Positions 1 to 12,645 of a stretch of 64,000 nt of DNA are shown piece after piece. Each line of letters opens with the position of its first letter. Within the stretch, counting starts at the first letter, position 1. The notes under the pieces are model-generated. The model saw nothing but the letters and a program-made list of their open reading frames with translations, had not been told where the DNA came from and did not search any database. Origin of the DNA: Allacma fusca (lineage: Eukaryota > Arthropoda > Collembola > Symphypleona > Sminthuridae); the NCBI GenBank assembly GCA_947179485.1, contig OX359247.1, positions 27,566,801-27,630,800 of the forward strand, read 5' to 3'. A program made the translations under genes and the position numbers.

Positions 1-3000
1 TATATGGAATCAAAAAAAAAATTCTAGTATCGCACACTCAAAGTTTTAAAGATGAAGCTGAAGGTGCAAGCGTACATCTTTGTTGACTATACTATACTCA
101 CAATTTGTAAGGAATTTTATGGCAGTTTCTCTTGCGGTCACTCGGTCAGAACAGGTTGTTCATTTAATTTTTTCCCTGTCTCATCCTTATCGCCGATAGA
201 TATGTGCATACACAGACACGTTCATGCTTTTCTGCCACTGGTACGGATTTCCATTTGCATTCATTTTTCGTGGTGTCGTGAGAAGGGTGGTTGTACCCTG
301 AGTAAATCCCATTCCTAATACCATGCATATAGAATTTTGAGCTTTCGATTTATGAAGCTGCTTTTGAAGTAAAAAGTACAAGTTGACGTGTCTAGGTGTA
401 GAGTCCACATTTTCCTTGCTAATTGAACCTCTTTTGATGTTACTTTCATCCATTGGAATTGTATTAGTCATCACGCTCTCATATGAGCTTAATTACATTG
501 TTGTTTTTGTGAATGATCCTTCATCTTGATCTTGGCAGAACGAGCAATAAACTGTTTTCAAACGTACGCAATTATCTGACAGATTATCTCACTATCATAT
601 TCATTATTATATAAAGAGGGTCTTTGCTACGATTTAACTTTTCCTAAATTTACTACTTGTTTTTGTAACACAGAAGATATGTATATGTAGGTATATATAC
701 AAAACAAGTTTTTTTTATCTCCTATGTCAAAATTTTTATTCCATTGTTTTCACCGTTTTTGGAAATTAGCGTCAATTATTAGTTGAGTTTCAGATGTAGG
801 TACATAGTACATACACACATCATTTAATTTGCACGTACGCACATTTGGAATAAGAGAGATTCATTACTGAATTAAGACCTGACGTTTGTAATTATATACC
901 TGCCAAATGTACCTATTGATACAGCACAACTGCTTCTCCCCTTTAGTCCATACATGCAAAATTTATAATATATAAAATATTCAAATCTCTTGTTTTCCCG
1001 TAATAAAAATTTCTAAAATTTGTTTCATTGACCCAGGTCAATTTTTTTAAATGAAGGGGATCCAAACGTGAAGCAAATTTAAATTCATTTTTTAACGCTC
1101 TTTAAATCTGAGAATGGTTTCACACAAATCATTACTGTGAGTTAAAGTTTTGGCTCCTGCAGCAGTAATGTTGTACTTGAGCTGATAAAGTGTAAATAAA
1201 TCCACATCAAATTTGCTACCAGACCAGAATTTAGAATGGCAAGATCTTGCATATAAAAATGGCTACAAAACTTCCTCTTCTTCATTGTCGCTCCTGACCC
1301 TGACTACCCCTGAGGATGGCTTTGTTTCCTAATTTGGCATGTCCATAATCCTAAAGCTATTGACTTGTCCCATAACGTATTGACAAGCCCATAAAAAATT
1401 TTAAAAACATCTCCAAAATTTTGGAAAAATTGTGGAGCATGAAAAATTTGTTATTTCGAAATCCGAAAAGAATTCCAACTTTATCTCATATTTTGAACCC
1501 CTGTGACCACAGACATTTACCTAGGTCAATTAATTTAAAAATGTGAAACAGAATTTAAAAGAAAATGGGAAAATTGTATGTTTTACATAATTACAGTCCC
1601 TTACATGGGGACGACAAAGATTTTGTGACACTCTGTACAGGCAATCTCTTGTAGTGCATACATATGTAAGTATGAATTCTCATATCTACTTACTTCCTCT
1701 GCGTTTGATATATTCAGATAAACAGAACCTTCAGAAGACAGATTTTTCTTAGGATTTCATGTTACAGTGATTAAAGTGTATCTAGAACGACAGGTTTCAT
1801 TTTAAGCCGGAGAAAATGAATGGGCAGGGCCGTTTTAAAAATTCGTGTTGCTTCAGGAATTACAAAATCAAGACAGAAACAGGAATTAGATAGAAAAATC
1901 CTCACATATCATATTTTCAAGCACATAACGGGTATTGAGTTCTCGTGACATGGTCCTACTTAACAATTTTATGTAAATGTTAATTGAAATGGAAAAAACC
2001 GTTTATTCGAAAGTAAAAAAGTTAACAGTGTGTGCGTAAAAATTTAATGCATTTTTATGACTGAAGCCCTCATTTCACTTAACTTAAATCTCTGAATTTT
2101 TCGTATTTTCTTCTGTAACAAAATGTCTACGAGCAGTATTTGTACGCAACAGATTAGTAGGGTTGGGAAATTTAGTTAACTGTAGCTTTCAAATTTATTT
2201 GTTTTCACGATTATTGGTTCCAAAAATGCAATAGACAAATTCTACTAGTAATGCTTTATTGAATCGAGAAAAAAGTACACGTGTGTATAGTTTTTACTGG
2301 TACATAAATATGCATTCATAGTACATTTGCATGCTAACCGCAGGAGGGTCAAATAATTTATTCGTGCATCATTTTCGAGTAAAATGCCGCAATATTTTCT
2401 AACCTTTGCGAACCGTAGAAAATACGTGCGTTAACACTTTTCAACAACAATAGTCAAAAATTTGGGCCGCTGTAAGCTGTAACTCACCCTGTCTGTCCCT
2501 CATCCCTCCATAAGTTACAAATATGTGTAGCTCAAACAAACTTAAAACACTGTAGCAGCTGTTGGTTTAATTAGTAGGAGTGTTAGAAAATATTCCAGTT
2601 TACCTTCTGAATCACATTGCCCATTCATATTCTAAAGTTCAAAATAATTTCTCAAATAATTTCTCAATAAAATTTCAAAAAACGGACATTCCAGTTTTCA
2701 CCAAACTTAAACAATGTTCCTATTAGCATAATGCTTTCGTGAGTAAGTAAAGACAAATAACGAAAATATTAATATCTATTAATCTATAATATTATCTATA
2801 AATAATATATGTAACGAAACGATTTGACTCCTGTATAAAGTAGTTTAAAAATTTTTAAAAGCAATCTTTACACAAATTTTGTTGATTGATCTGTGGATTT
2901 ATGTACATCAATTTAAACCAAAGAATCGTTTGGATTTATGCCTTTTTGCATCAAACTTTGAACTCAACTAATAATTGTACCCATTTCCGATGACCTTTGT

Positions 3001-5031
3001 CCTTTCGCCCATGAATGACTTGCTTTAGAGCAGCTAATTATGAAATACAACGAATTTCGAAAAAAAATAGACTTATGCCGGTTTGCATCTCACTTCTTCA
3101 TGCATATGTCATTTTATGCTTCCTTTCCTTCATTTTAATCGGGGTTACGTTTACAGTAAGGACGTACAAGCCCATGTTCATTACTGGCTTGGGAGAGTTT
3201 AAAATTAAAAGTGCATTTGGTCTTCCTTATTTCCTGATAAATTAACGGATCGGACAATAGTTTGCAGGTTTTTACCAGCAAGTTGTATGAATTTTCAAAA
3301 TTAATACATCAAGGAAATAATTTATGTGTGGACTCATTATCTGTACCACATGAAAATGTATGCACGAACTCCGACAGTTTCTGATCTTGTAGGAGTCAAA
3401 ACCTCATTTTCATAGGATAAAGGTTATTGAGCGTGGAATTGTGTCTATCTGTAATTTGCAGTGGTTCCTTCTGGTGAATAGACTGCATAGCACAATAGCA
3501 CACTTATTTTTGGCTGGTGTTTTTATCCTAATTACCCTTTATATTAGCTGCACGTTCAAGCCAAATAATTCCATTTCAATTCATCCCAATGGAACATATT
3601 ATTCCAGATTTACAAAGAGATGATTCAGTTCAGTTTTGAAAGCGCATTAATTTTTGAAAAAGTAGATTTTGGATTTGTTTTACTCTGAATTGAACGCTGT
3701 CAAAGGTGAAGTTGATTGTAGTTGTAAATTCATGGTGGAATGAGCAATAAGCAAAGGCAGGTCATGTGTTTGTTAAGGTTTGTTTTATAGTGTCTACTAC
3801 TGTTTGTTTTATGCAGTCGTTATCACATTAAAACATCATTACGAGATTACGACCCGTTCTTGGACGCGTTTATCAGACGTTAATCATTTTTAAATTGTTT
3901 CCTCCTGCATACCCGTCTTATAGCATTAGGTTGTCATTGCCACTAACAATATATAATGTATACATACCAAATTGAACCATCGTGTTGACCTACTAATTAA
4001 TGGGGGGTTTACACTAATTAATGCACAACTGGTGTCTTTAAATTTCATTTTAAATTAGCCAGCGTATAAGTCATGATCAATACATGGAACCATGAGGAGC
4101 TACAGAATAGTGATACTTCAAATAAATCAGGCTTTAAATGTTATATGGTTCATTTATGTGTTTGTATGCTTAAATATTATATGCATCGTTCCTGAGCAAA
4201 GAAAATTCCGGTTTCTTCTCTGTGCACGCGTTACTAATTGTAAATTATTGAAGTCTTTTTTTTGACTTGGCTTTACGTGTATGCGGCGGGAATCCATGTA
4301 ACGGTTGGATTAGATTTGTAGTAGCTGCGTTATTTCCCAAACAAGTGTTCTCATTTTCTATGATGAATACTTATGATTTAGGCTCACTTTCCTCATTATT
4401 TATGTGACCTTCCAGAATTTATCCACTTTTTAGGGTAAGAAATTCAGGATATTTACACGTTTAAATTGCAATGCATGCTTAGGCCATTAATGTAGACTTT
4501 TATTTTCTTGTCAAATAATAAAGGGTTCACATCTGGTAAATCCACAGAGGACAATGTCATTTATTACAAGGGTACACATTTAACATGGTAGCTTTTTTTA
4601 AAATGTACTGTCAAAGTATTTTTATAGTAGGAATTAGTTTCTGTAATAATTATATAATTTCATTCTCATAACTTGTAATAATAAACTGGTTTTTTATTAA
4701 CTTGTGCCATTGAATCAAAACATGTCATCCTATTGCTGTAGCATCTGTACATATCTTCTAAATCGTTCTTTACAGTCATTCAATTTCTCACATTTTAAAA
4801 CATTCACACTATCACAGCATGACAAAGTTAACAACAAATAACTTTTTGGCTTTGCTAATAATCATCACGTCTCTATTTGTTTGATCTGAGGTTTTAAAAC
4901 AACAAGTTGCATGAGGTGATGTTACTAAAAAATAAAACACTGTTTATATTGTTAAATTGCCTGGGAACACAGGTTAAAGTTTTGTAAGGAGCATTGGAAT
5001 ATCAAAATACAGCTGTTGTGGAGAAAGCTAC
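1..5031. other. No gene seen (0-5 kb)
   Basis: AT-rich sequence with only short stop-bounded open frames (at most 95 codons), none of which is flanked by convincing splice sites or resembles a known family. I see no RNA gene or transposon end here. It is probably intergenic or intronic. Confidence 0.5.
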
Positions 5032-7008
5032 TTATTGCATCGAATTTGTGGTTGTTGCCATCTTTGCAAATTGGCAAGCTGCGGGATCTCTGGTCATAAA
5101 GCCTATCAAAGCACTTACTAGGGATGAATATTCTTGATTATTTAACCTGTAAAAATACATTCAGAGGATAAATGCGCTCAAATTGGACGTTACCCAAGAC
5201 TACCAAGAAGAAACAGAAATTATACATTTAAATATATACATATACATTGCATACAAATAATGACACATGTGCGGACAAAATGTAACTTGTTTCATACCTC
5301 AAAATAGTTTCAGTGCTCAATAATTTTCTCCATGTAGACAGCTTCTGCATTCCATTAGATTTACTCGCGACAAAACAGCTCCTGTCATCAAATATCAGCT
5401 TTCTTCCGGACACAGACTCAAGTTGTTGCCAAGCAGAAAGTAGCTGTTCATCAATAAATAATTCTGAGGACAATGACCTTCGGTACCTTGGGTAATGATG
5501 CAGTGGAGGGCCACTATAGGCCATTGGTAATCTATAGTTTCGGAAAAATCCTGTAAAAACAAAATAATAATAAAAACAACAGAAAAGTTTTGAACTTGTT
5601 CTGACTTCTGACCATTCCCATAAAGCAACATTGGGGTAACCCTGACCTTAACATTCATTGCTACCTTGAAGCCTATCGCAAGCAATGCCATTACATTTAA
5701 TGTGATTTTATTTACTGGCTCTTTTATAAAATTTTCTGTTCTCTACTACTCCTTTATCCTCTAGGTATAGCATGTAATTAAATATAAGCTGCTCATATAT
5801 TAAATACATATATTTGATTATTGCCTTAATTTCGACTGTGGGAATGAGATGAATTGTGATACAATTTATGAATTTGGACGTACCAGCGATAGTTATTGGG
5901 GGACAGGGAAATATTTTGTGTGTAATAATTAAGCCGTAACTTATAAAAGTTACAGTTGTCAAGAACAGGTACACGATTGCCTTCGTAGAGGAATTAGTCT
6001 CCAATAAAGAAAATTGTAAAAGTTGTCACGAGTCAACAAAGAGAAAAGGAGAAACTGTATACGAATATGCGCTTGTATACATATACCCCTTAAATGTTCA
6101 ACAGTTTCTCTTGCATACAACAGCTTTCATATGTTCTCACTGTGTCATACAGTAAACTGGGAGTACACCGTAGGAAAGCACATACAGCAAGTTTTTCATA
6201 ACCCTCTGTGTAGTAGGTACGACTATGTGGGGAATTTGAAACTATCACAATAATTTATTTGTATACTTCACTTGGATCAGAGTTCCGGCAAGACAGTAGT
6301 AGGTGCCTTTGAATTGTGATGTGTCACATGAATGAAATAATTTCCCAACTTTTATTTTTTAATGGGAGGAACAAAGTGCACATTAACTCATCACGCAACA
6401 TGCGTTTTGCTTGATTTTTGAACATGTGCATGTAAATACAAAGAGTTTGTTTGATCCTTTGGGTTTTCTCGATTTTTATCTTTCAGGTCTATCTCCCAAC
6501 AATACAAAAATTTTGTTTACTAGTAGTTCAAGCTTTCCATTTCGATAGGGTTCAATAAAATGTAGTCTTGCTATTGGTTTCATCATCACTTGGGTGTAAT
6601 AATATAGGTTGTTATAACAGTAAATTTAATAATACATAATTTAATCGAGGACTATTAATTGTTACCATATAAATTACAATTATGTAGATACTTCACTGCG
6701 TGTTTGAAGCAGACAAATATAATGCTTGGTACTTAATGTACTTGAAATAATTCCCTAATTAATTTTAAGTTTACCCCATGCAAGGATAATTGAATTAAGT
6801 CTTTATATAATTATTACAGGTTTTAGAATTTTTCCATACCCATTGATCGTAAGCCTAAGTAAGTCTTGAGCCAGATGGCTTTAATTTTGGCAGCAGTAGC
6901 AAGTATTACAAAGGCAGTCGGAACCGAGACTTTGGTGAAAGCTTCGGTTTGGGACAGAATGAATGGGAACACAATTAGTATTGCACAAATCACACTACAA
7001 GTTCGCAT
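5032..7008 (-). CDS. Small secreted protein of unknown function (178 aa, 3 exons)
   Basis: Exons on the minus strand: 7008-6840, 5550-5298, 5146-5032. They sum to 537 nt with intron phases 1 and 2 and close at TAA. The ATG at 7008 is preceded directly by an in-frame TGA, which fixes the start. Residues 1-23 form a signal peptide (MRTCSVICAILIVFPF...TEA), followed by a hydrophobic A/I/K-rich stretch (about 24-50), a Pro/Tyr/Arg region ending in a basic site PRYRR (77-81), and a second half with Cys115 and Cys165 (PAACQFAK). Donors are GTATGG and GTATGA; acceptors are TTTTACAG and TTTTTACAG. I do not recognise the family. The domain order and both intron phases match the secreted-protein gene at 56.2-58.6 kb, so the two may be distant paralogues. 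A propeptide cut at the basic site is possible but only inferred. Another hydrophobic open stretch at 6001-5880 lies in intron 1 and could be an alternative exon. Confidence 0.72.
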
Positions 7009-9550
7009 TCTTCACGGATTTACCAAAAAAAATCTAACTAATTTTACAATGAGATCCTTGCTAACTGTTTGAAATCACCTTGAAATATTATGAATGAGAA
7101 TATTTCAGGGAAACTTTCCAAGCAGTTATCTCTCTGTTGCAGCACTGATGGGAAAAATAATTAAAACATTTGTAGAAATTTCACTAATTTTTTGCGTAGG
7201 TTTACAACTCCCACGAGATAATAGTACGGTTTGGGGATAAACCGAAACAATCTCAGGACACACTTGTGGGGCTAATTTCTCCATTCAAATGTTCACATGC
7301 ACCGACACTTACTGGAAATATTTTTTGAAAGACAAAATTTTGTAAATGGGGAAAAACAGTTACTACCAATAAGCCTTGAGTTGAGCAAAAGGAAGATGCA
7401 GTTACTGTAAGTTTCAACTTTTATCTAATGAATGGGTTGAAGGTATAGAATCACTTTGTTTCTCTTCCAGGTTTTCACGTCCAACCTTTCAGTTTACATA
7501 TGCGAAAGAGCATTGTTCAGGTTGAAGCATATTGTTAGCAGGGACTCAAAAGCTTTTTCTTGGGTGAGTTACTAGTAACCATATATTGCATGCTTATAGG
7601 TGGCGAGTATATATTATAGAGTTCTGCAAGAAGTTTTTTACTTCAGTTGTAATTACAGGATAAAGGTACTTACAGGATTTTGTGTAAAAGCAAAGCGATT
7701 TCCACTTTCACCTTTACCTGTATGCATGTCTCATACTCTTCGTTTCATTTGGTCATTTGGGGTTTCATGAGTCGAATCTTCGCACATTTTGTATATTAAT
7801 CCACAAACTCAGGATTTTGTGACTTGGAGGTATAGTACCTACCATACTATAAAGCCCCGTTATGGTGAACCATATATACAGAGCTATAATTATCAGTGCT
7901 ATGACATATCACATAGTTGCCTATACAGTTGTTGCGAGTATAAAGTCGGCTTATACATACACTTATACAGTTCATATTTTGCCATATTACATACAACAAA
8001 ATGCATAAAGTGTAGCAGTGACTGTAACGCTAGGCCACTTTGCAAGTAATAATCAACTCTAGTAAATAGTCTTCAAGTTAGCGTTTCTTTTTCGCACTTT
8101 TGCTGCATACGTACAAGTTACTCATAAAAATGTAAGATACTTGTAATTTACACGTTCAGACCTTGAAGTGCTCACTTGTTCGCAAATGTCACGTTCATGA
8201 TCATGATCGTATCGTATCCAGAGCCAGACAAGCCTTGCAGCAAAAAGAGTTGGCGTTGGTGTTTATTCTACTCTCATTCTCCTCAAGGATCACACGCATT
8301 TTTAGATACATATAAACTTTCATGCTTAAAGTATAGGAAAGAAACTTCTCAACGCAGCCGGTCTTACATAAAGCTAAGGCAATAAGACAGTGTGCTAAAA
8401 TTGTATTGTCATTAATAATTTAAATAAATATCTGAAATCATGTAAACGCCTCTACTCGCTTATTCGTATACTGTAAAACTAAAATGATAGTTTATACAAA
8501 CTATTTATATTAAGTACCTACATGCAAACATATGCACATATACTCATAGCGTTTGGCTGTGGTTAGTAAGGAGTGACTACTTTTACGCGAACAGTATTTT
8601 TAGTGCGATGTTCTGTGTGGTAAACTAGTATGTTATATGGATGTATAAATTTAATTTGGCATGTTTGATGTTCTAGACGGTATAATTGTGAATTTCATGT
8701 AAGAAACGTTTTTGATGTCTCTGACACTTCTAAAAACTCACATTACGAGAGCAAACATACGAGGAAACAATTGTAGAATTTTAAAGGCAGGACGTGTATC
8801 TATACTACTACAGCAGCTGAGGGAAATAGCACCTTCACGCTTGAAAGATCTGACACGAATCACGAGATCAAGCATCTTATTAATGAACGCCCGTGGTCAA
8901 CGTTGCCTTTCGTGACTTCTTGACCTACATTTGGGGATACAGATACAACTTGCCCAGCAACTTATAGCCAAGTCGCGTATCCTCAAAGGGTGTCTTTAAT
9001 ATTCTCTTCAATTCTGGTCTGCTAATTAAATTATGTATTAAATTTTACAAATGCATTTTTTGGGGTGCTTATCACTTACCTTACACAGCTCTAGTGAATA
9101 TTGTTTGAGAGGAGTACCGTCAAACGAAAATTTTTAATGCTGGTAAGGATACAGATTTACATCACACTCAATTTTGCTATGCTATTTAATACATACTTAT
9201 ATTGCTATTCATTAACATTATAAAGACTGAACTTTCCCTATTTTTTTTAATAGTTCTGTACTATTTGTTAGATCTGTGTATACAATCGATGTAATATTTA
9301 CCTACGTCGTTGTTTGACGTTGTTTATTCTGACAAATGAGATGATTCCCTTCCCGTTTCTGCAATTAAACCAGTTCAAGTTTGGTGATTAAATTATTTGA
9401 TGAGCGTCGTTTAATTACCATCATTGGTACAACAGCTGACTTATGCTGCTACGGCCGATAAATATCATGTGCTTTTAGCAGGTTAAATGCAACAAATATT
9501 GGTAATAAAAAACGGCATAAATATCTGAAAGTGATCCATACAACACAGTT
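7009..9550. other. Intergenic stretch, no gene seen
   Basis: Upstream of the secreted-protein gene and downstream of CARNMT1. It holds short open frames without splice or family support. I did not find a convincing TATA box for the gene at 7008. Confidence 0.5.
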
Positions 9551-9554
9551 ACTG

Positions 9555-9560
9555 TTTATT
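9555..9560 (-). promoter_or_regulatory. Poly(A) signal of CARNMT1
   Basis: TTTATT on the plus strand reads AATAAA on the minus strand, about 150 nt beyond the CARNMT1 stop codon. Confidence 0.5.
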
Positions 9561-9711
9561 TTTTCGCCTTCACGCAAAAATGCAGACATTATTTAGTCAT
9601 TTATGAATTAATCCTCAGCATAATATTTACATACATATACAAATTCAGTACCAAAATATCATTGAACATAATTATTGGACAAGGTCAACAAGAGTTATAA
9701 TAATAGCTAGA

Positions 9712-11494
9712 TTACGTTAAAGTTGTTAAAGGTTCACATGGTTTTCTACAAACGAGAAAAACACTATGATAAGAGTAGCGGAGCATGGACTGTGTATTTT
9801 CTGCGTAACTAGTAGGGACCCTCTCCAATTGTTTCTGAAATTATTTTGAAACAGGCAGGTACATATTACAATACGTATTCTACAAATCACTGAGCCACAA
9901 ATCATGGTTTATAGAGAGCACTCATATGAATATGAGGAACTAGAATAAAACGAGTTAACACACAAGGGCATGAAAACAGTGATTTACCTCAATTATGAAG
10001 CCAAGCTTTTTAATTATTTCTACTAGGAAGTCAAACGAGGGTTCGATAGAGTCTTCTCCGGCCATGTCAGCAAAATGATACAGTAAAGGTCCAAGGTTTA
10101 TCCAAACACCCCCAGGTTTCAAGCAGCCATAGATCCGTTCAAACATAGCAACAATATTATGCGCGCAATCTATAAAGAAACACGTTACGATAGCATCCCA
10201 TGACGCAGTGTTTTCAGGCGTCGCATACACGTCAAGAAAATCTCCCGCAGTCATTGAAAATCTCGAATTTTTTGGAAGATCCGAGGTATCGATGTCGGGA
10301 AATGAAATCGGACGTATTTGATCGTTGTGGTTTAAATTATTGGTAATTTGATGAATAAAAGGGTAAACCGTATGTGCCAGCACACCTTGGCATCTAAAAA
10401 CAATCAATGAAATCATCTTTACAAAATAAAATCGGATGTACCCTAAACATATTTTGTAAGATTCTTCGCCTTGAAGTTTCAAAATCAATTGAACAATTGC
10501 TTACTTATTTAGTATGAAGTTCGAAGTAAAGAGCATAAAGAGGCTAAATTCATTTCCTTCAGTCACATACCCTCGGCGTACAACTTCATGAGCAAGTCTA
10601 CCTAAGCCAGCTCCTGGTAGCAATACTCGCACATCTTCTTTCATCCTTTAAACCAGTAAAAAAATCAAATCGTATTAATAACAAAGCCGCAAACTCGTTT
10701 TGTGAAATGATTTTCCTCAATATTTATTTACTAAAAAGCATAAGCTCGAGCCATTTACTTTTTCTGGGAAAATTGTCTTTCTAGCTCTTCGATGATAATA
10801 GTATAGCAAGAATCCCTTTCTTGCTCACCCTCCCGAGACCAGTCTCGGTAAATTTGCTTCAGCACAGCTTGCAATTTATCCAGATCGAATACAGTTGGTA
10901 GTAACTTTGGCAAGGTGTCCTTATCATTCTACACACAAAAAAAAACACGTACGTCAAAACGAATCAAGCACACTTTTAAGCACTAACACCCCTACTTAAG
11001 AAACAAATCCCTATTCTACATTTTATCAGTTTCACAACCCACCGGTGAATACACATCATCATGGTTTTCAAACATGTGGGACACTTCGCTCACTATTGAA
11101 TTAAATATCTCTTGATTCTCCGTCACACATTTCTCCATAGCCTTCAGATGCTCACGGTAATTACTCAATAATTCTTGATGTCTCGGCGGGAGTGTTTCTA
11201 TATAGCATCCAGTGTGTTTCAATTTGTGACGGGAGTAACGCCTATACAAAATAACATTGCAACTGTAAGTAAAGAAACTCCAATCGGTCCATCACTGCCG
11301 CCACCAATTACAAGAATAACACATCCACCGAATTTTTATTACATCCTTCATCCTAATTACAAATTACTCCTTTAAACTCCAACTTACTCATAAGCTCCAA
11401 AAGTTCGGACAATTTTTTGAAAATGAATTCTTTCATCGTCCCATTCCGGATCTTCCAGTCTCCTTTTGCATGCCTTGACATCATTGGTGTTCAT
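9712..11494 (-). CDS. CARNMT1: Carnosine N-methyltransferase (UPF0586 family), 381 aa, 6 coding exons
   Basis: SAM-dependent methyltransferase that in animals converts carnosine to anserine. Exons: 11494-11388, 11241-11043, 10928-10759, 10645-10505, 10393-9988, 9834-9712 (1,146 nt, in frame). Recognition rests on family blocks in order: [12 protein letters not shown] near the N-terminus, [18 protein letters not shown] (about 115-135), the SAM-binding loop [12 protein letters not shown] (166-177), [39 protein letters not shown] (251-258), [10 protein letters not shown] (277-286), [17 protein letters not shown] and a final [13 protein letters not shown]. The length is close to the vertebrate protein (about 409). 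The start ATG at 11494 follows a non-coding exon whose joined sequence has an in-frame TAA, so no longer N-terminus is expected. Exon 4 could be read with an earlier GTATGT donor at 10570, but only the longer form keeps the conserved GNE..FMLF block. It lies head to head with MRE11. Confidence 0.94.
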
Positions 11495-11605
11495 TCTGTC
11501 CTATTTTAAAAATACTACAAACTAAATAAATCCACAATTACTTATTACTTTTACATACTCACATGTGGCTGAGAAAATGAAATTGGTTCAAAAATAAATT
11601 CTTAC

Positions 11606-11656
11606 CTTCTTCACTTAATAACTTGCCCCAACGTCAGCCGGCAAAGGTGACTCGCC
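11606..11656 (-). other. Non-coding 5' UTR exon of CARNMT1
   Basis: Bounded by acceptor TTTACAG and donor GTAAGAAT on the minus strand, 112 nt upstream of the first coding exon (acceptor AAAATAG, then GACAGA and the ATG). It carries the in-frame TAA that fixes the start codon. Confidence 0.6.
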
Positions 11657-12474
11657 CTGTAAATTCAAGAATAAATAATATTAATCCTGGATCGATCGTG
11701 CTTTCGGAAATGGATGAATCCTCAGATAATTAATTGCATAATCACCAAAATTAACTTAACCGCACAAATCGCAAATAATGAAATGAAACGAATCCTTAAA
11801 TTCAAGTTTAGTGGCTCACAATCACAGGTCACAGTATAGAGGTACATATGTATCTGACTGCGTGAATATTAGCCTATGAGGATCCTTCGACTACTTTGGC
11901 GGGAAGGTTTTGCCGCATGTCGTTACATTTCTTCTGAACCTCAAACACTATACGAAGGGTTTACCATGGTTTAATGTTACAGCTCTGTCATGAAATGAAA
12001 TCACACTACTCATACGGCCTTCACGTGAAGCACTGTGGAGTGGACGTGAACGTTGCTTACCTATTACAACTTACGTATCGTGCTTATAGTTAGCGGTGAG
12101 GATGTAAACAACACTTTGGTCAATATCGTCAATCGACAGTCGTACAAAGGACGTACTATATATTTGTCCGGACCTCCGGTCTTAAATGTCGCATAGCATA
12201 ATCTCAGCTCTGCAACATCAGCAATAAGTGTATCTATAATTAAATAATTTATTGTTACATTGATTTAAAGCTGTTTGCCTGCAGAAGAAAGTTAATTTCA
12301 CATTTCTTTTTTCATCAAAAATAAAGTCTGAATCGACACTAGAGCAAATAATTGTCACGTATTTATTCTCGAGTTTAAAAATAGGCTGAAGTTAGACTTT
12401 CTTGAATTAATTTACATTAGTTTAATTACTGGAATAATAATTGTCAATTGAAAAAGGTTATTTTCGTACTGGAG
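11657..12474. other. Shared upstream region of CARNMT1 and MRE11
   Basis: About 0.8 kb between the first visible CARNMT1 exon and the likely MRE11 leader donor at 12475. I see no TATA box at a fitting distance on either strand. It may be a TATA-less bidirectional promoter. Includes one copy of the recurrent TACATATGTA motif near 11842. Confidence 0.4.
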
Positions 12475-12643
12475 GTAAGTGTGACTTGTAATAATAATGT
12501 AATGTTGAATTAATAAATTAGTTTAATTGATGTGGGCTTACGGGTGGGCAGTTTGGATATATGTTATTGAGCGGGATGGTTTTGAAAGGATGAGCTCTGA
12601 TTGTGTAGTTTGTTTTGATCAAATTAATTAATTGGATTTTAAA
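12475..12643 (+). other. Likely 5' UTR intron of MRE11
   Basis: A strong donor (GGAG before GTAAGT, at 12475) lies upstream of the MRE11 ATG. Two acceptors could pair with it: GGGCAG near 12551, or TTTTAAAG directly before the start at 12646. Use of the first would leave two short upstream open frames (ATG at about 12561 and 12591) in the leader; use of the second removes them. Confidence 0.45.
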
Positions 12644-12645
12644 GG

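Noticed and set aside
187..474. 95-codon open frame on the minus strand
   Set aside because: No family resemblance, signal peptide or splice context, and length is within chance for this base composition.
3015..3623. Two hydrophobic open frames on the plus strand (76 and 60 codons)
   Set aside because: They resemble membrane segments, but AT-rich random sequence often encodes F/I/L runs; there are no good splice sites or recognisable motifs.
5395..5691. 98-codon minus-strand frame overlapping the 5-kb gene
   Set aside because: Different frame from the supported exon 5550-5298 and crosses its clear TTTTACAG acceptor.
6866..7072. Plus-strand frame over 6.9-7.1 kb
   Set aside because: Antisense shadow of the signal-peptide exon; the minus strand has the better start, signal peptide and donor.
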